Source: Halovivax sp. (GTDB lineage Archaea > Halobacteriota > Halobacteria > Halobacteriales > Natrialbaceae). From it: 8,414 nucleotides of DNA. Within the stretch, counting starts at the first letter, position 1. Every line of letters starts with the position of its first letter. Made by a program: the position numbers and the translations under genes. Of this stretch, positions 1 to 4,711 are shown one piece after another. The stretch spans positions 1-8,414 of the forward strand of contig SLIS01000125.1 in NCBI GenBank assembly GCA_007135505.1, given 5' to 3'. A model generated the notes under the pieces. It did no database searches. It worked only from the letters and a program-made list of their open reading frames with translations, and was not told the DNA's origin.

Positions 1-2
1 CC

Positions 3-170
3 ACCGAGCCGTTCAGCCGGGCCAAGATCGTCGCCGGGGTGCACAAAGCCTGCCAGGGTCGGCCGGTCGACGAGGACGCCATCGCGCGCCTCGCGCAGCG
101 GGTGGAGGAGACGATCCGGGCCCGCGGTGCGGCGGAGATCCCCAGCCACGAGGTCGGGCTCGCGATCGTC
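3..170 (+). other. Fragment of an actinobacterial-type NrdR ATP-cone, joined in frame to truD
   Basis: The frame is open from base 3 with no visible start. It reads TEPFSRAK, then an [16 protein letters not shown] segment, then [13 protein letters not shown] and [12 protein letters not shown]. This closely matches the ATP-cone of the ribonucleotide reductase repressor NrdR as I know it from Actinobacteria (pattern EPFSR-K-.[20 protein letters not shown]). Haloarchaeal NrdR proteins, as I recall them, differ at several of these places. In NrdR the ATP-cone senses ATP/dATP and follows an N-terminal zinc ribbon, which lies outside the window. After residues HEVGLAI (147-167) the expected NrdR continuation (LGPLRELDEVAY-like) is absent and archaeal TruD sequence follows. 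The identification rests on remembered family motifs. The segment probably does not belong to this haloarchaeal genome. Confidence 0.7.
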
Positions 171-914
171 CGTCGCGATTGGGAGGGGGCGGTCATGACG
201 TACCTCGGAAATCCACACCCATCTGAACCGGAGACGACCAGGGAGGCCCGCGAGTTCGTCGTCGATACCCGCGACTGGACGGCTGCGCTGGATCGCTTTC
301 CGGGCCACCTCGGGTACGAACGATCGCTATTGCACGAACTCGCCGAATCGGACGCCCCCGCAGACGAGTCGACCTTTCGGGCCGCGCTCGATCGTTTCCC
401 GTCGAATCTCCAGCGACTGTTCGTCCACGCTGCCCAGTCGTACGCGTTCAACCGGATCCTGAGCGAGCGCCTCGACGAGCGACTGCCGTTCGACCGCCCG
501 GTCGAGGGCGACGTAGCCTGTTTTGCCGAGGGGAGCGGCCCCGAGGGCCTTTCGATTCCGGACCCGGATCGAATTCAGCGGGTCGACGCGCGACGGGTCG
601 ATTCGGTGACTCGCCACTGTGAACGCGGCCGAGCGTTCGTCACCGCCCCACTGGTCGGCACCGAGACGAAACTGGCGGCCGGTGACCCCGGCGAGATAGA
701 GCGGACAGTACTCGACGAGCTCGGACTGGCGCCCGGCGATTTCGACCTCCCGGACGTCTATCACTCGACCGGGACCAGACGGGCGATCCTCGTTCGGACG
801 GAACTCTCCATCGAACGCGATCCGTTGACGCTCTCGTTCTCGCTCCCGAGCGGGTCGTACGCGACAGTGGTGCTCCGGGAGTTTCTGAAGACCGATCCGA
901 TTACGCTCGGCTAG
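147..914 (+). CDS. truD: tRNA pseudouridine(13) synthase TruD, C-terminal part only
   Basis: From about 147 the frame reads as archaeal TruD, which makes pseudouridine at position 13 of tRNA (and related sites). Recognisable blocks are [23 protein letters not shown] near the beginning (the segment that normally follows the PNYFGxQRFG motif), [20 protein letters not shown] in the middle (archaeal form of the FVHAYQSYLFNR block), and [21 protein letters not shown] at the C-terminus. About 255 codons are present, whereas archaeal TruD is usually above 400 aa. The missing N-terminal part holds the catalytic Asp and the PNYFG motif, so this product could not be active as read. The upstream codons belong to an NrdR-like sequence. 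The GTG at 39 that would open the longest ORF lies inside that foreign part and is not a credible start. The stop is TAG at 912-914. In haloarchaea truD commonly stands near DUF2103 and rpl37ae genes, which agrees with the context. Confidence 0.85.
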   Translation, partial: HEVGLAIVRRDWEGAVMTYLGNPHPSEPETTREAREFVVDTRDWTAALDRFPGHLGYERSLLHELAESDAPADESTFRAALDRFPSNLQRLFVHAAQSYAFNRILSERLDERLPFDRPVEGDVACFAEGSGPEGLSIPDPDRIQRVDARRVDSVTRHCERGRAFVTAPLVGTETKLAAGDPGEIERTVLDELGLAPGDFDLPDVYHSTGTRRAILVRTELSIERDPLTLSFSLPSGSYATVVLREFLKTDPITLG

Positions 915-950
915 GAGCTGCTGGTCCGTCTCGCCTGATTGCGTATCACT

Positions 951-1003
951 CGGTCCGTGTCTCGCTTACTCTCCGGACCGATCACGTACGCTTCGTCGGA
1001 CCG
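951..1003. repeat. Three CGGWCCG heptamers at 23-nt spacing
   Basis: In the gap between truD and the DUF2103 gene, CGGTCCG occurs at 951-957 and CGGACCG at 974-980 and again at 997-1003. The first is the reverse complement of the other two, and successive copies begin exactly 23 bases apart. The first two could pair as a 7-bp stem with a 16-nt loop, possibly helping to end truD transcription, but no T-run follows. The copies lie just upstream of the TATA-like element of the next gene. In GC-rich DNA such heptamers can recur by chance. Confidence 0.3.
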
Positions 1004-1018
1004 GCCAAAGCGTGGTGG

Positions 1019-1024
1019 TTTTGA
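1019..1024 (+). promoter_or_regulatory. TATA-like element of the DUF2103 gene
   Basis: TTTTGA begins 28 nt before the ATG at 1047. This is the distance expected of a haloarchaeal TATA box when the transcript starts at or next to the start codon. No Shine-Dalgarno sequence is seen before the ATG, which fits a leaderless mRNA. The match is weaker than for the later promoters. Confidence 0.45.
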
Positions 1025-1046
1025 GTCGGGCGGCTAATCGTCGGGT

Positions 1047-1766
1047 ATGGAGTGTCGGCACTGCGGTTCAGCGCTCGAGAAACCGGGCGACTTCTGTCTG
1101 GTCTGTCGGGAACCCAACGCCGACACGATCGTGCTCGAGGCGGGACGCGAGCGGGCCACGATTACGATCGTCGACGCTGAGTCCGTTACCGGCGAGACGA
1201 CGGTGACGACGGTGCCCGAGGATGGGGGCGAACGCGGCGTGGTCGAGTTGCGTAACTTCGCGGGCCGGCTGGCGGACGAAATCCGTCGGAAACGCCCCGA
1301 AGCGGTCTACGCGACCGGCGAGCGAGCTGTGATTCGAGCGGTACGAGCGGACCTCCACCACCAGTTCTACCGCATCGACGCCGAGGATCCGGTCGAGTAC
1401 GTCCTCGAGCGTCGCGGCGAGGACGCACTGGACGTAGTCGAGACCCCTGTCGGCGAGAAGATCGGCGGCAGCCACTCGACGCTCATCGGGGGGCGAACCG
1501 GCATGAACGCGATACAGACGGTGGCCGCCCACCCACACGTCAAGAAGGTGATCCCTGGCCCGATCGACGCCGGCGGAACGGGATCGCAGTCCGGACTCCG
1601 GGCGAAGGTGACGCGGTCGGACGACGGTGGCAACCTCCGGCTGCTCCTCCGCGACGGTTCGAGTGTACAGGAGAATCGCGTCGTGACGACCGCCTGGAAC
1701 AACGAGACCGGCGAACGTGTCCGCGAGTCCCTCAACGACGCACTAGTTGAAGCGGGATTGCAGTGA
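1047..1766 (+). CDS. DUF2103 family protein with N-terminal zinc ribbon
   Basis: This 239-aa protein opens with a CxxC...CxxC zinc ribbon (Cys3, Cys6, Cys17, Cys20). An acidic alpha/beta region follows, then a C-terminal half with conserved-looking Gly/His segments: EKIGGSHSTLIGGR (137-150), HPHVKKVIPGP (162-172) and GGTGSQSGLRAKV (176-188). The layout and motifs match the archaeal DUF2103 'predicted metal-binding protein' family (COG4031, from memory). The biochemical function is unknown to me. His143, His162 and His164 together with the ribbon suggest metal or nucleic-acid binding, which is inference. The ATG at 1047 is preferred because the ribbon begins at residue 3 and a TATA-like element lies 28 nt upstream. 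It sits between truD and ribosomal/RNA polymerase genes, so a link to RNA or translation is plausible but unproven. Confidence 0.75.
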   Translation: MECRHCGSALEKPGDFCLVCREPNADTIVLEAGRERATITIVDAESVTGETTVTTVPEDGGERGVVELRNFAGRLADEIRRKRPEAVYATGERAVIRAVRADLHHQFYRIDAEDPVEYVLERRGEDALDVVETPVGEKIGGSHSTLIGGRTGMNAIQTVAAHPHVKKVIPGPIDAGGTGSQSGLRAKVTRSDDGGNLRLLLRDGSSVQENRVVTTAWNNETGERVRESLNDALVEAGLQ

Positions 1767-1809
1767 GTTCACGATCGTTTCGGCGGCCGGGACTGTCTGC
1801 CCTGGGAGG

Positions 1810-2052
1810 ATGATCGTTTTCAGTCTGGACGTTGCCGTTTCCCCCGTGGATCGTCCAGATGCCGTCCTGGGTGGTATCGCGCTGCTGGTCGCCGTCGGCT
1901 TCCTTCTGGGCCAGCTGGTTGCAGTCGCTGACGTATCATCGGCGGTACCGTGGGCCCTCCCCGTAGCACTCGGATCGCTCGGTGCGCTGGCACTGATCGG
2001 CTGGGAGTGTTCCGTCTGGCTCCGGCGGGATCGCTCGACAGATCGACCGTGA
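1810..2052 (+). CDS. Small two-helix membrane protein, function unknown
   Basis: The 80-aa product beginning MIVFSLDVAV has two hydrophobic stretches, about residues 17-40 (AVLGGIALLVAVGFLLGQLV) and 46-66 (VPWALPVALGSLGALALIGW), and ends in a basic tail rich in Arg. This suggests a hairpin of two transmembrane helices with the charged tail probably cytoplasmic. I do not recognise a family. The start is uncertain. The frame is open back to a TTG at 1747, which would overlap the DUF2103 gene. The ATG at 1810 is preceded by GGGAGG, but that abuts the codon and is too close to act as a normal ribosome site. A GTG at 1846 has a TATA-like GTTTTC at 1816-1821, about 28 nt upstream, and would give a 68-aa leaderless product with both helices intact. 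The gene ends 42 bases before the eL43 gene. Confidence 0.6.
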   Translation: MIVFSLDVAVSPVDRPDAVLGGIALLVAVGFLLGQLVAVADVSSAVPWALPVALGSLGALALIGWECSVWLRRDRSTDRP

Positions 2053-2061
2053 CTCAACAGG

Positions 2062-2067
2062 TTTATT
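2062..2067 (+). promoter_or_regulatory. TATA box of the eL43-rpoP-pcc1 operon
   Basis: TTTATT begins 33 nt before the ATG at 2095. It is the only AT-rich hexamer in the gap and is well placed for haloarchaeal transcription starting a few nucleotides before the ATG. The three tightly packed genes downstream have no room for further promoters, so this element probably drives all of them. Confidence 0.65.
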
Positions 2068-2094
2068 GGTGGGCTGGGGATAGGTACGGGTACT

Positions 2095-2367
2095 ATGGCC
2101 GAGAAATCGAGAGGAACGGTCGGGAGCGCGGGCCGCTTCGGCGCCCGGTACGGCCGCGTCGCCCGCCGCCGAGTCGCCGAGATCGAAGCGGACATGGAAC
2201 ACGCCACGGTCGATGGCGAGGACGTCACCAGAGTCGGAACCGGAATCTGGAAGAACGAAGAGACGGGTGAAACGTTCACCGGCGGGGCGTACAGACCACA
2301 GACGCCTGCCGGCAAGACGGTCACGCGCTCCATCCGAGCCGCGCTGGCCGACGATTCGGAAGAGTAA
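2095..2367 (+). CDS. rpl37ae: 50S ribosomal protein L37Ae (eL43), zinc-ribbon cysteines absent
   Basis: The 90-aa basic/acidic protein has the family hallmarks in order: [17 protein letters not shown] (10-26), an ELKs-like helix AEIEADM, then RVGTGIW (46-52), [11 protein letters not shown] (61-71) and [12 protein letters not shown] (73-84). This is eL43 of the large ribosomal subunit, where the family normally folds around a four-cysteine zinc ribbon. In the Haloarcula marismortui protein, as I recall it, the ribbon cysteines lie in CPNCGED and QCSYCD. Here the matching places read TVDGED and KNEETG, so there is no cysteine at all in the protein. The rest of the fold signature is intact, so this looks like a functional zinc-free variant and not a decayed gene. 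The gene is followed 3 bases later by rpoP. Confidence 0.9.
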   Translation: MAEKSRGTVGSAGRFGARYGRVARRRVAEIEADMEHATVDGEDVTRVGTGIWKNEETGETFTGGAYRPQTPAGKTVTRSIRAALADDSEE

Positions 2368-2370
2368 TCC

Positions 2371-2505
2371 ATGGCGTACAAGTGCTCTCGCTGTAAGCGC
2401 GACGTCACGCTCGACGAGTACGGCGGCGTTCGCTGTCCGTACTGCGGTCACCGCGTCCTGCTGAAAGAGCGAAGCCGCGACGTCAAAGAAGTCGGCGTCG
2501 AGTGA
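2371..2505 (+). CDS. rpoP: DNA-directed RNA polymerase subunit P (RpoP/Rpb12)
   Basis: A 44-aa protein, [19 protein letters not shown] followed by [19 protein letters not shown]. It carries the four-cysteine zinc ribbon CxxC...CxxC (Cys5, Cys8, Cys22, Cys25) and the [14 protein letters not shown] signature of archaeal RpoP, the counterpart of eukaryotic Rpb12. This is a small structural subunit of the RNA polymerase core. The length is normal for the family. The ATG at 2371 follows the eL43 stop by 3 bases, and the TGA stop (2503-2505) overlaps the GTG start of pcc1. The three genes are thus almost surely co-transcribed. Confidence 0.95.
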   Translation: MAYKCSRCKRDVTLDEYGGVRCPYCGHRVLLKERSRDVKEVGVE

Positions 2506-2753
2506 CTCCCCACACCGCGACTCTCTCGTTCTCCTGTTCGACCGAGCGTGAAGCGGCGGTGCTCGCGACCAGCGTGGACCGCGAGATCGGCGAGATAGAC
2601 GACGACCGCTCGAGGACCCGACTCGAACGCACCGGCTCGACGGTGGAGATCACGATCGACGCCGACGACCTGACTGCCCTTCGAGCGGCGGCGAACACCT
2701 GGCTCACCCTGGTCGACGTTGCCGAGCGGACGAGCGAGATAGCGAGCCGGTAG
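2502..2753 (+). CDS. pcc1: KEOPS complex subunit Pcc1
   Basis: This 83-aa protein has the Pcc1 pattern: an N-terminal beta strand ([11 protein letters not shown]), an alpha helix ([25 protein letters not shown]), two strands ([17 protein letters not shown]) and a C-terminal helix ([20 protein letters not shown]). Pcc1 is the dimerising small subunit of KEOPS, which makes N6-threonylcarbamoyladenosine at position 37 of ANN-decoding tRNAs. Pcc1 helps dock the tRNA and bind the Kae1 subunit. The GTG start at 2502 overlaps the rpoP stop in GTGA, suggesting translational coupling. No earlier start is possible without long overlap, and the family N-terminus fits this start. The context with ribosome and polymerase genes is usual for haloarchaea. 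Confidence 0.88.
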   Translation: MTPHTATLSFSCSTEREAAVLATSVDREIGEIDDDRSRTRLERTGSTVEITIDADDLTALRAAANTWLTLVDVAERTSEIASR

Positions 2754-2850
2754 CTGGCTGTCGGGATCGGCGTTGGCGGACCCACTCGGAGAATCGCCCG
2801 CCAGCCCCTTCGTGACAGTACCGTCCGACCGACGCGGTTCAAAGCTTGGG

Positions 2851-2856
2851 TTTATC
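2851..2856 (+). promoter_or_regulatory. TATA box of prefoldin beta gene
   Basis: TTTATC begins 30 nt before the ATG at 2881, in a 127-base gap after pcc1. Purine-rich bases before it (TTCAAAGC) could serve as the TFB recognition element. Position and lack of a Shine-Dalgarno sequence point to a leaderless mRNA and support ATG 2881 over upstream in-frame starts. The gene is therefore probably transcribed separately from the eL43-rpoP-pcc1 unit. Confidence 0.65.
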
Positions 2857-2880
2857 AGTCCGGGAGCCGTTCCGCCGAGT

Positions 2881-3279
2881 ATGCAGGGTAACTTGCCACC
2901 GGAGGCACAAGAGAAAATCGAAGAACTGCAGGGACTCCAGGAGACGGCCCAGACCGTCGCCGTCCAGAAACAGGAAGCCGAGTCCGGCCTTCAGGCGGCG
3001 GAGATGGCCCTCGATGAGCTCGAGGAAATCGACGATGAGACGACGATGTTCCGGCAGATCGGCGATCTGTTCGTCGAAACGGACTACGACGAGGCCGAAT
3101 CCGAACTCGAAGAGAAGGTTTCGAATCTCGAGATCAGGCTCGAAACGTTAGAGAAGCAGGAGGACCGCGTCCAGCAGCAGTTCGAGTCCCTCCAGGACGA
3201 GCTCGAGGGGCTGCTCGGAGGCGGTGGTGGAATGGGCGGTCCGGCCGGACCCGGGGGCCCGGGTGCCGGCGGCGCGTAA
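2881..3279 (+). CDS. pfdB: Prefoldin subunit beta with glycine-rich C-terminal tail
   Basis: The 132-aa protein begins [20 protein letters not shown], the typical archaeal prefoldin beta start. It has two long coiled-coil helices (about residues 6-48 and 70-112) joined by the beta-hairpin segment [19 protein letters not shown] (51-69). Prefoldin is a hexamer of two alpha and four beta subunits in the cytosol that captures unfolded proteins and passes them to the thermosome. The beta hairpins form the barrel, and the coils are the client-binding tentacles. After the second coil a Gly/Pro/Met tail (112-132, [18 protein letters not shown] and on) extends the protein by about 20 residues. I take the ATG at 2881 because of the TATA box 30 nt upstream. 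The frame stays open farther upstream, but without the family signature. Confidence 0.93.
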   Translation: MQGNLPPEAQEKIEELQGLQETAQTVAVQKQEAESGLQAAEMALDELEEIDDETTMFRQIGDLFVETDYDEAESELEEKVSNLEIRLETLEKQEDRVQQQFESLQDELEGLLGGGGGMGGPAGPGGPGAGGA

Positions 3280-3363
3280 ATGACGACCGACGGATTGGAC
3301 GGGGCGACGGACGCCTCGAACGGTCGAACCGGTACCACGAACGGTCGAGCCGATGCCCGCTGA
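3280..3363 (+). CDS. Possible 27-aa leader ORF after pfdB (weak)
   Basis: An ATG directly abuts the pfdB TAA stop and opens a 27-codon frame rich in Thr, Asn, Gly and Asp, ending at TGA 3361-3363 just inside the DUF3194 gene. It contains the 11-base direct repeat CGAACGGTCGA at 3317-3327 and 3338-3348, spaced 21 bases apart, so both copies lie in frame and encode NGR. It could be a coupling peptide bridging pfdB and DUF3194, or just spacer. There is no homology signal I can name. Confidence 0.2.
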   Translation: MTTDGLDGATDASNGRTGTTNGRADAR

Positions 3364-3601
3364 CGAACCAGACGACGAGACGATCGTACGAACGGCGGCC
3401 GATGCCGCGGAAGGACTCATCTTCGACCGGTACAAGCAGTCGGAGGTGCGTGACGTAGACGTCACGATTATCTTCGAGGACGGCGTCCTCGAAGTGGACG
3501 TTTACCTCGACGCACCGGAGACGGACGTCACTCCCGAAGCGGTCGCCGACGACGCGGCACTCGCCGCTCGCGCCGCCGTGGACGACCTCTTCGGTGAGTA
3601 G
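3353..3601 (+). CDS. DUF3194 family protein
   Basis: An 82-aa acidic protein: MPADEPDDETIVRTAADAAE, then LIFDRYKQSEVRDVDVTIIF, EDGVLEVDVYLDAPE, and a C-terminal Ala-rich helix AVADDAALAARAAVDDLF. The strand pattern (RDVDVTIIFEDGVLEVDVYLDAP) between two helices, and its place right after prefoldin beta, match the haloarchaeal DUF3194 family. Its function is unknown to me. The conserved neighbourhood hints at a role near protein folding or translation, but that is inference. The spacing of 73 bases from pfdB and the absence of a TATA box suggest it is read from the pfdB promoter. The ATG at 3353 is the first methionine of the frame. Confidence 0.72.
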   Translation: MPADEPDDETIVRTAADAAEGLIFDRYKQSEVRDVDVTIIFEDGVLEVDVYLDAPETDVTPEAVADDAALAARAAVDDLFGE

Positions 3602-3703
3602 GTGTCCGGGGGTTACGGCCCACCCTTTTCCGGGAGCCTGGACGAGATCCGTGACCTCGTGACCCGTCGTCGGCCACCCGACGAACGTGCGGACTCCGGT
3701 ACG

Positions 3704-3709
3704 TTTATC
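3704..3709 (+). promoter_or_regulatory. TATA box of small membrane protein gene
   Basis: TTTATC begins 30 nt before the ATG at 3734, the same word and spacing as the pfdB promoter. It decides the start of the downstream gene. The longer frame from GTG 3602 would place this promoter inside the coding sequence. Confidence 0.65.
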
Positions 3710-3733
3710 ACGTCATCGACGGTCGCACGATAC

Positions 3734-3871
3734 ATGACCGTCGATGGCGAACGATTCAGGCACCCGTCGTGGCTGAGCGCGGTCGGTGTAGGGGTAGGCT
3801 ATTTGTTGATTATGGCGGTGCTGACCGTCTTGCTGTTCGGGCTCCCCTACGCGCTGTTCGTGTCGCTGTAA
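3734..3871 (+). CDS. 45-aa single-pass membrane protein, function unknown
   Basis: The product begins MTVDGERFRHPSWLSAVGVG and has one long hydrophobic segment (about residues 16-45, GVGVGYLLIMAVLTVLLFGLPYALF) running to the C-terminus. This is consistent with a small single-pass or tail-anchored membrane protein with its short polar N-terminus in the cytoplasm. A longer reading from GTG 3602 (89 aa) is possible, but the TATA box at 3704-3709 supports the ATG at 3734. I believe similar short proteins with the HPSWL...LLFxxPYxLFV pattern occur beside guaA in other haloarchaea, but I cannot name a family. It is convergent with guaAa, with an 80-base gap. Confidence 0.6.
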   Translation: MTVDGERFRHPSWLSAVGVGVGYLLIMAVLTVLLFGLPYALFVSL

Positions 3872-3951
3872 CCCGTCTGGGCTTTCCCCGTGTTAGCGTC
3901 AGAGATGGCTCAGTAATCGACGTCGCCACCAAAATCGACGAGATCGAGTGA

Positions 3952-4509
3952 TCAGTCCGACTCGCATATCTCGAGGAAGTTCTCGAAGACGACGTCGCCG
4001 GCTTCGGTGTGGGCGACTTCGGGATGCCACTGCACACCGTAGTGGTTCGCCTCGACGTCGCTCATCGCCTCAATCCCGCAGACGTCGCTCGTGGCCGTCC
4101 GGACGAATCCGTCGGGGACGGCCGTGACCTCGTCCGCGTGGCTGGCCCACACGCGGGTCTCCGGTGCGAGCGACCCGATCAGTGGGTCGGATTCGTCGAG
4201 GACCTCGACCGTCACGTCGGCGTAGCCGCCGTAGTCACCGCTTCCGACGTCGCCACCTGGTAGCTCGTTCGCCATGAGTTGCATTCCGAGACAGATCCCG
4301 AGTACCGGTACGTCGGCCTCGAGGTAGGCGGGACTCTCGCCGATCTCGTCCATGTCCGGTCCGCCGGAGAGGACGAACCCGTCCGCTTCGACCGCCGCAG
4401 GCGGCGTGTCGTTGTCGACGAGTTCCGCCTCGACGCCGAGGTCGCGAAGCGCCCGCTGTTCCAAGTGCGTGAACTGGCCGTGGTTGTCGACGACCACGAT
4501 CTTCGTCAT
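3952..4509 (-). CDS. guaAa: GMP synthase subunit A (glutamine amidotransferase)
   Basis: This 185-aa class I glutamine amidotransferase carries the full triad: nucleophile Cys73 in GICLGMQ, and His162 with Glu164 in QWHPEV. N-terminal IVVVDNHGQFTHL and LSGGPD (48-52) are the usual sequences of archaeal GuaAa. It hydrolyses glutamine and delivers ammonia to the separate synthetase subunit GuaAb (not in the window), which converts XMP to GMP. The one-domain length is that of the archaeal two-subunit enzyme, not of the fused bacterial GuaA of over 500 aa. The ATG at 4509 is supported by a TATA box 25-32 nt upstream and by the family N-terminus. It is transcribed toward the 45-aa gene and lies downstream of panA on the same strand, 202 bases away, with its own promoter. 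Confidence 0.93.
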   Translation of the reverse strand: MTKIVVVDNHGQFTHLEQRALRDLGVEAELVDNDTPPAAVEADGFVLSGGPDMDEIGESPAYLEADVPVLGICLGMQLMANELPGGDVGSGDYGGYADVTVEVLDESDPLIGSLAPETRVWASHADEVTAVPDGFVRTATSDVCGIEAMSDVEANHYGVQWHPEVAHTEAGDVVFENFLEICESD

Positions 4510-4533
4510 TTGATATGCCTATCGACCCAGTGT

Positions 4534-4541
4534 GTAAAAAC
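4534..4541 (-). promoter_or_regulatory. TATA box of guaAa
   Basis: On the minus strand GTTTTTAC lies 25-32 nt before the ATG at 4509. The spacing implies a leaderless or nearly leaderless mRNA, independent of panA. Confidence 0.6.
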
Positions 4542-4677
4542 CGTCCGAAACTGGGCCGATTGCGACCGATCGGGTGGATCGACGTCGCTCAGGTACCGGT
4601 TCGGTGGGAACGAGGCGGTAGTGGCTACGTGTGGTCGATCGTCGGTCGTGAATCGGGATTCCCTCGGAAGAATCGTG

Positions 4678-4694
4678 GACGACGAGCTGTCGTC
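4678..4694. terminator. Weak hairpin in the panA-guaAa gap
   Basis: GACGAC and GTCGTC form a 6-bp inverted repeat around a 5-base loop, beginning 18 bases past the panA stop on the minus strand. No T-run follows on that strand, so its action as a terminator is doubtful; haloarchaeal termination usually needs a T-rich stretch. The rest of the 202-base gap shows only the guaAa TATA box. Confidence 0.2.
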
Positions 4695-4711
4695 GGAATC
4701 GGGTCAGTGAG

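Noticed and set aside
327..764. 145-aa open frame on the minus strand inside truD
   Set aside because: It lies wholly inside the TruD frame, which has clear family motifs, and shows no recognisable domain.
1743..2408. 221-aa open frame on the minus strand across the small membrane protein and eL43 genes
   Set aside because: It opposes the well-supported eL43 and part of rpoP, has Ser/Arg/Pro-rich composition without motifs, and is a typical antisense shadow in GC-rich DNA.
3602..3733. N-terminal extension of the 45-aa membrane protein from GTG 3602
   Set aside because: A TATA box at 3704-3709 sits 30 nt before ATG 3734, and the added residues show no conserved pattern.
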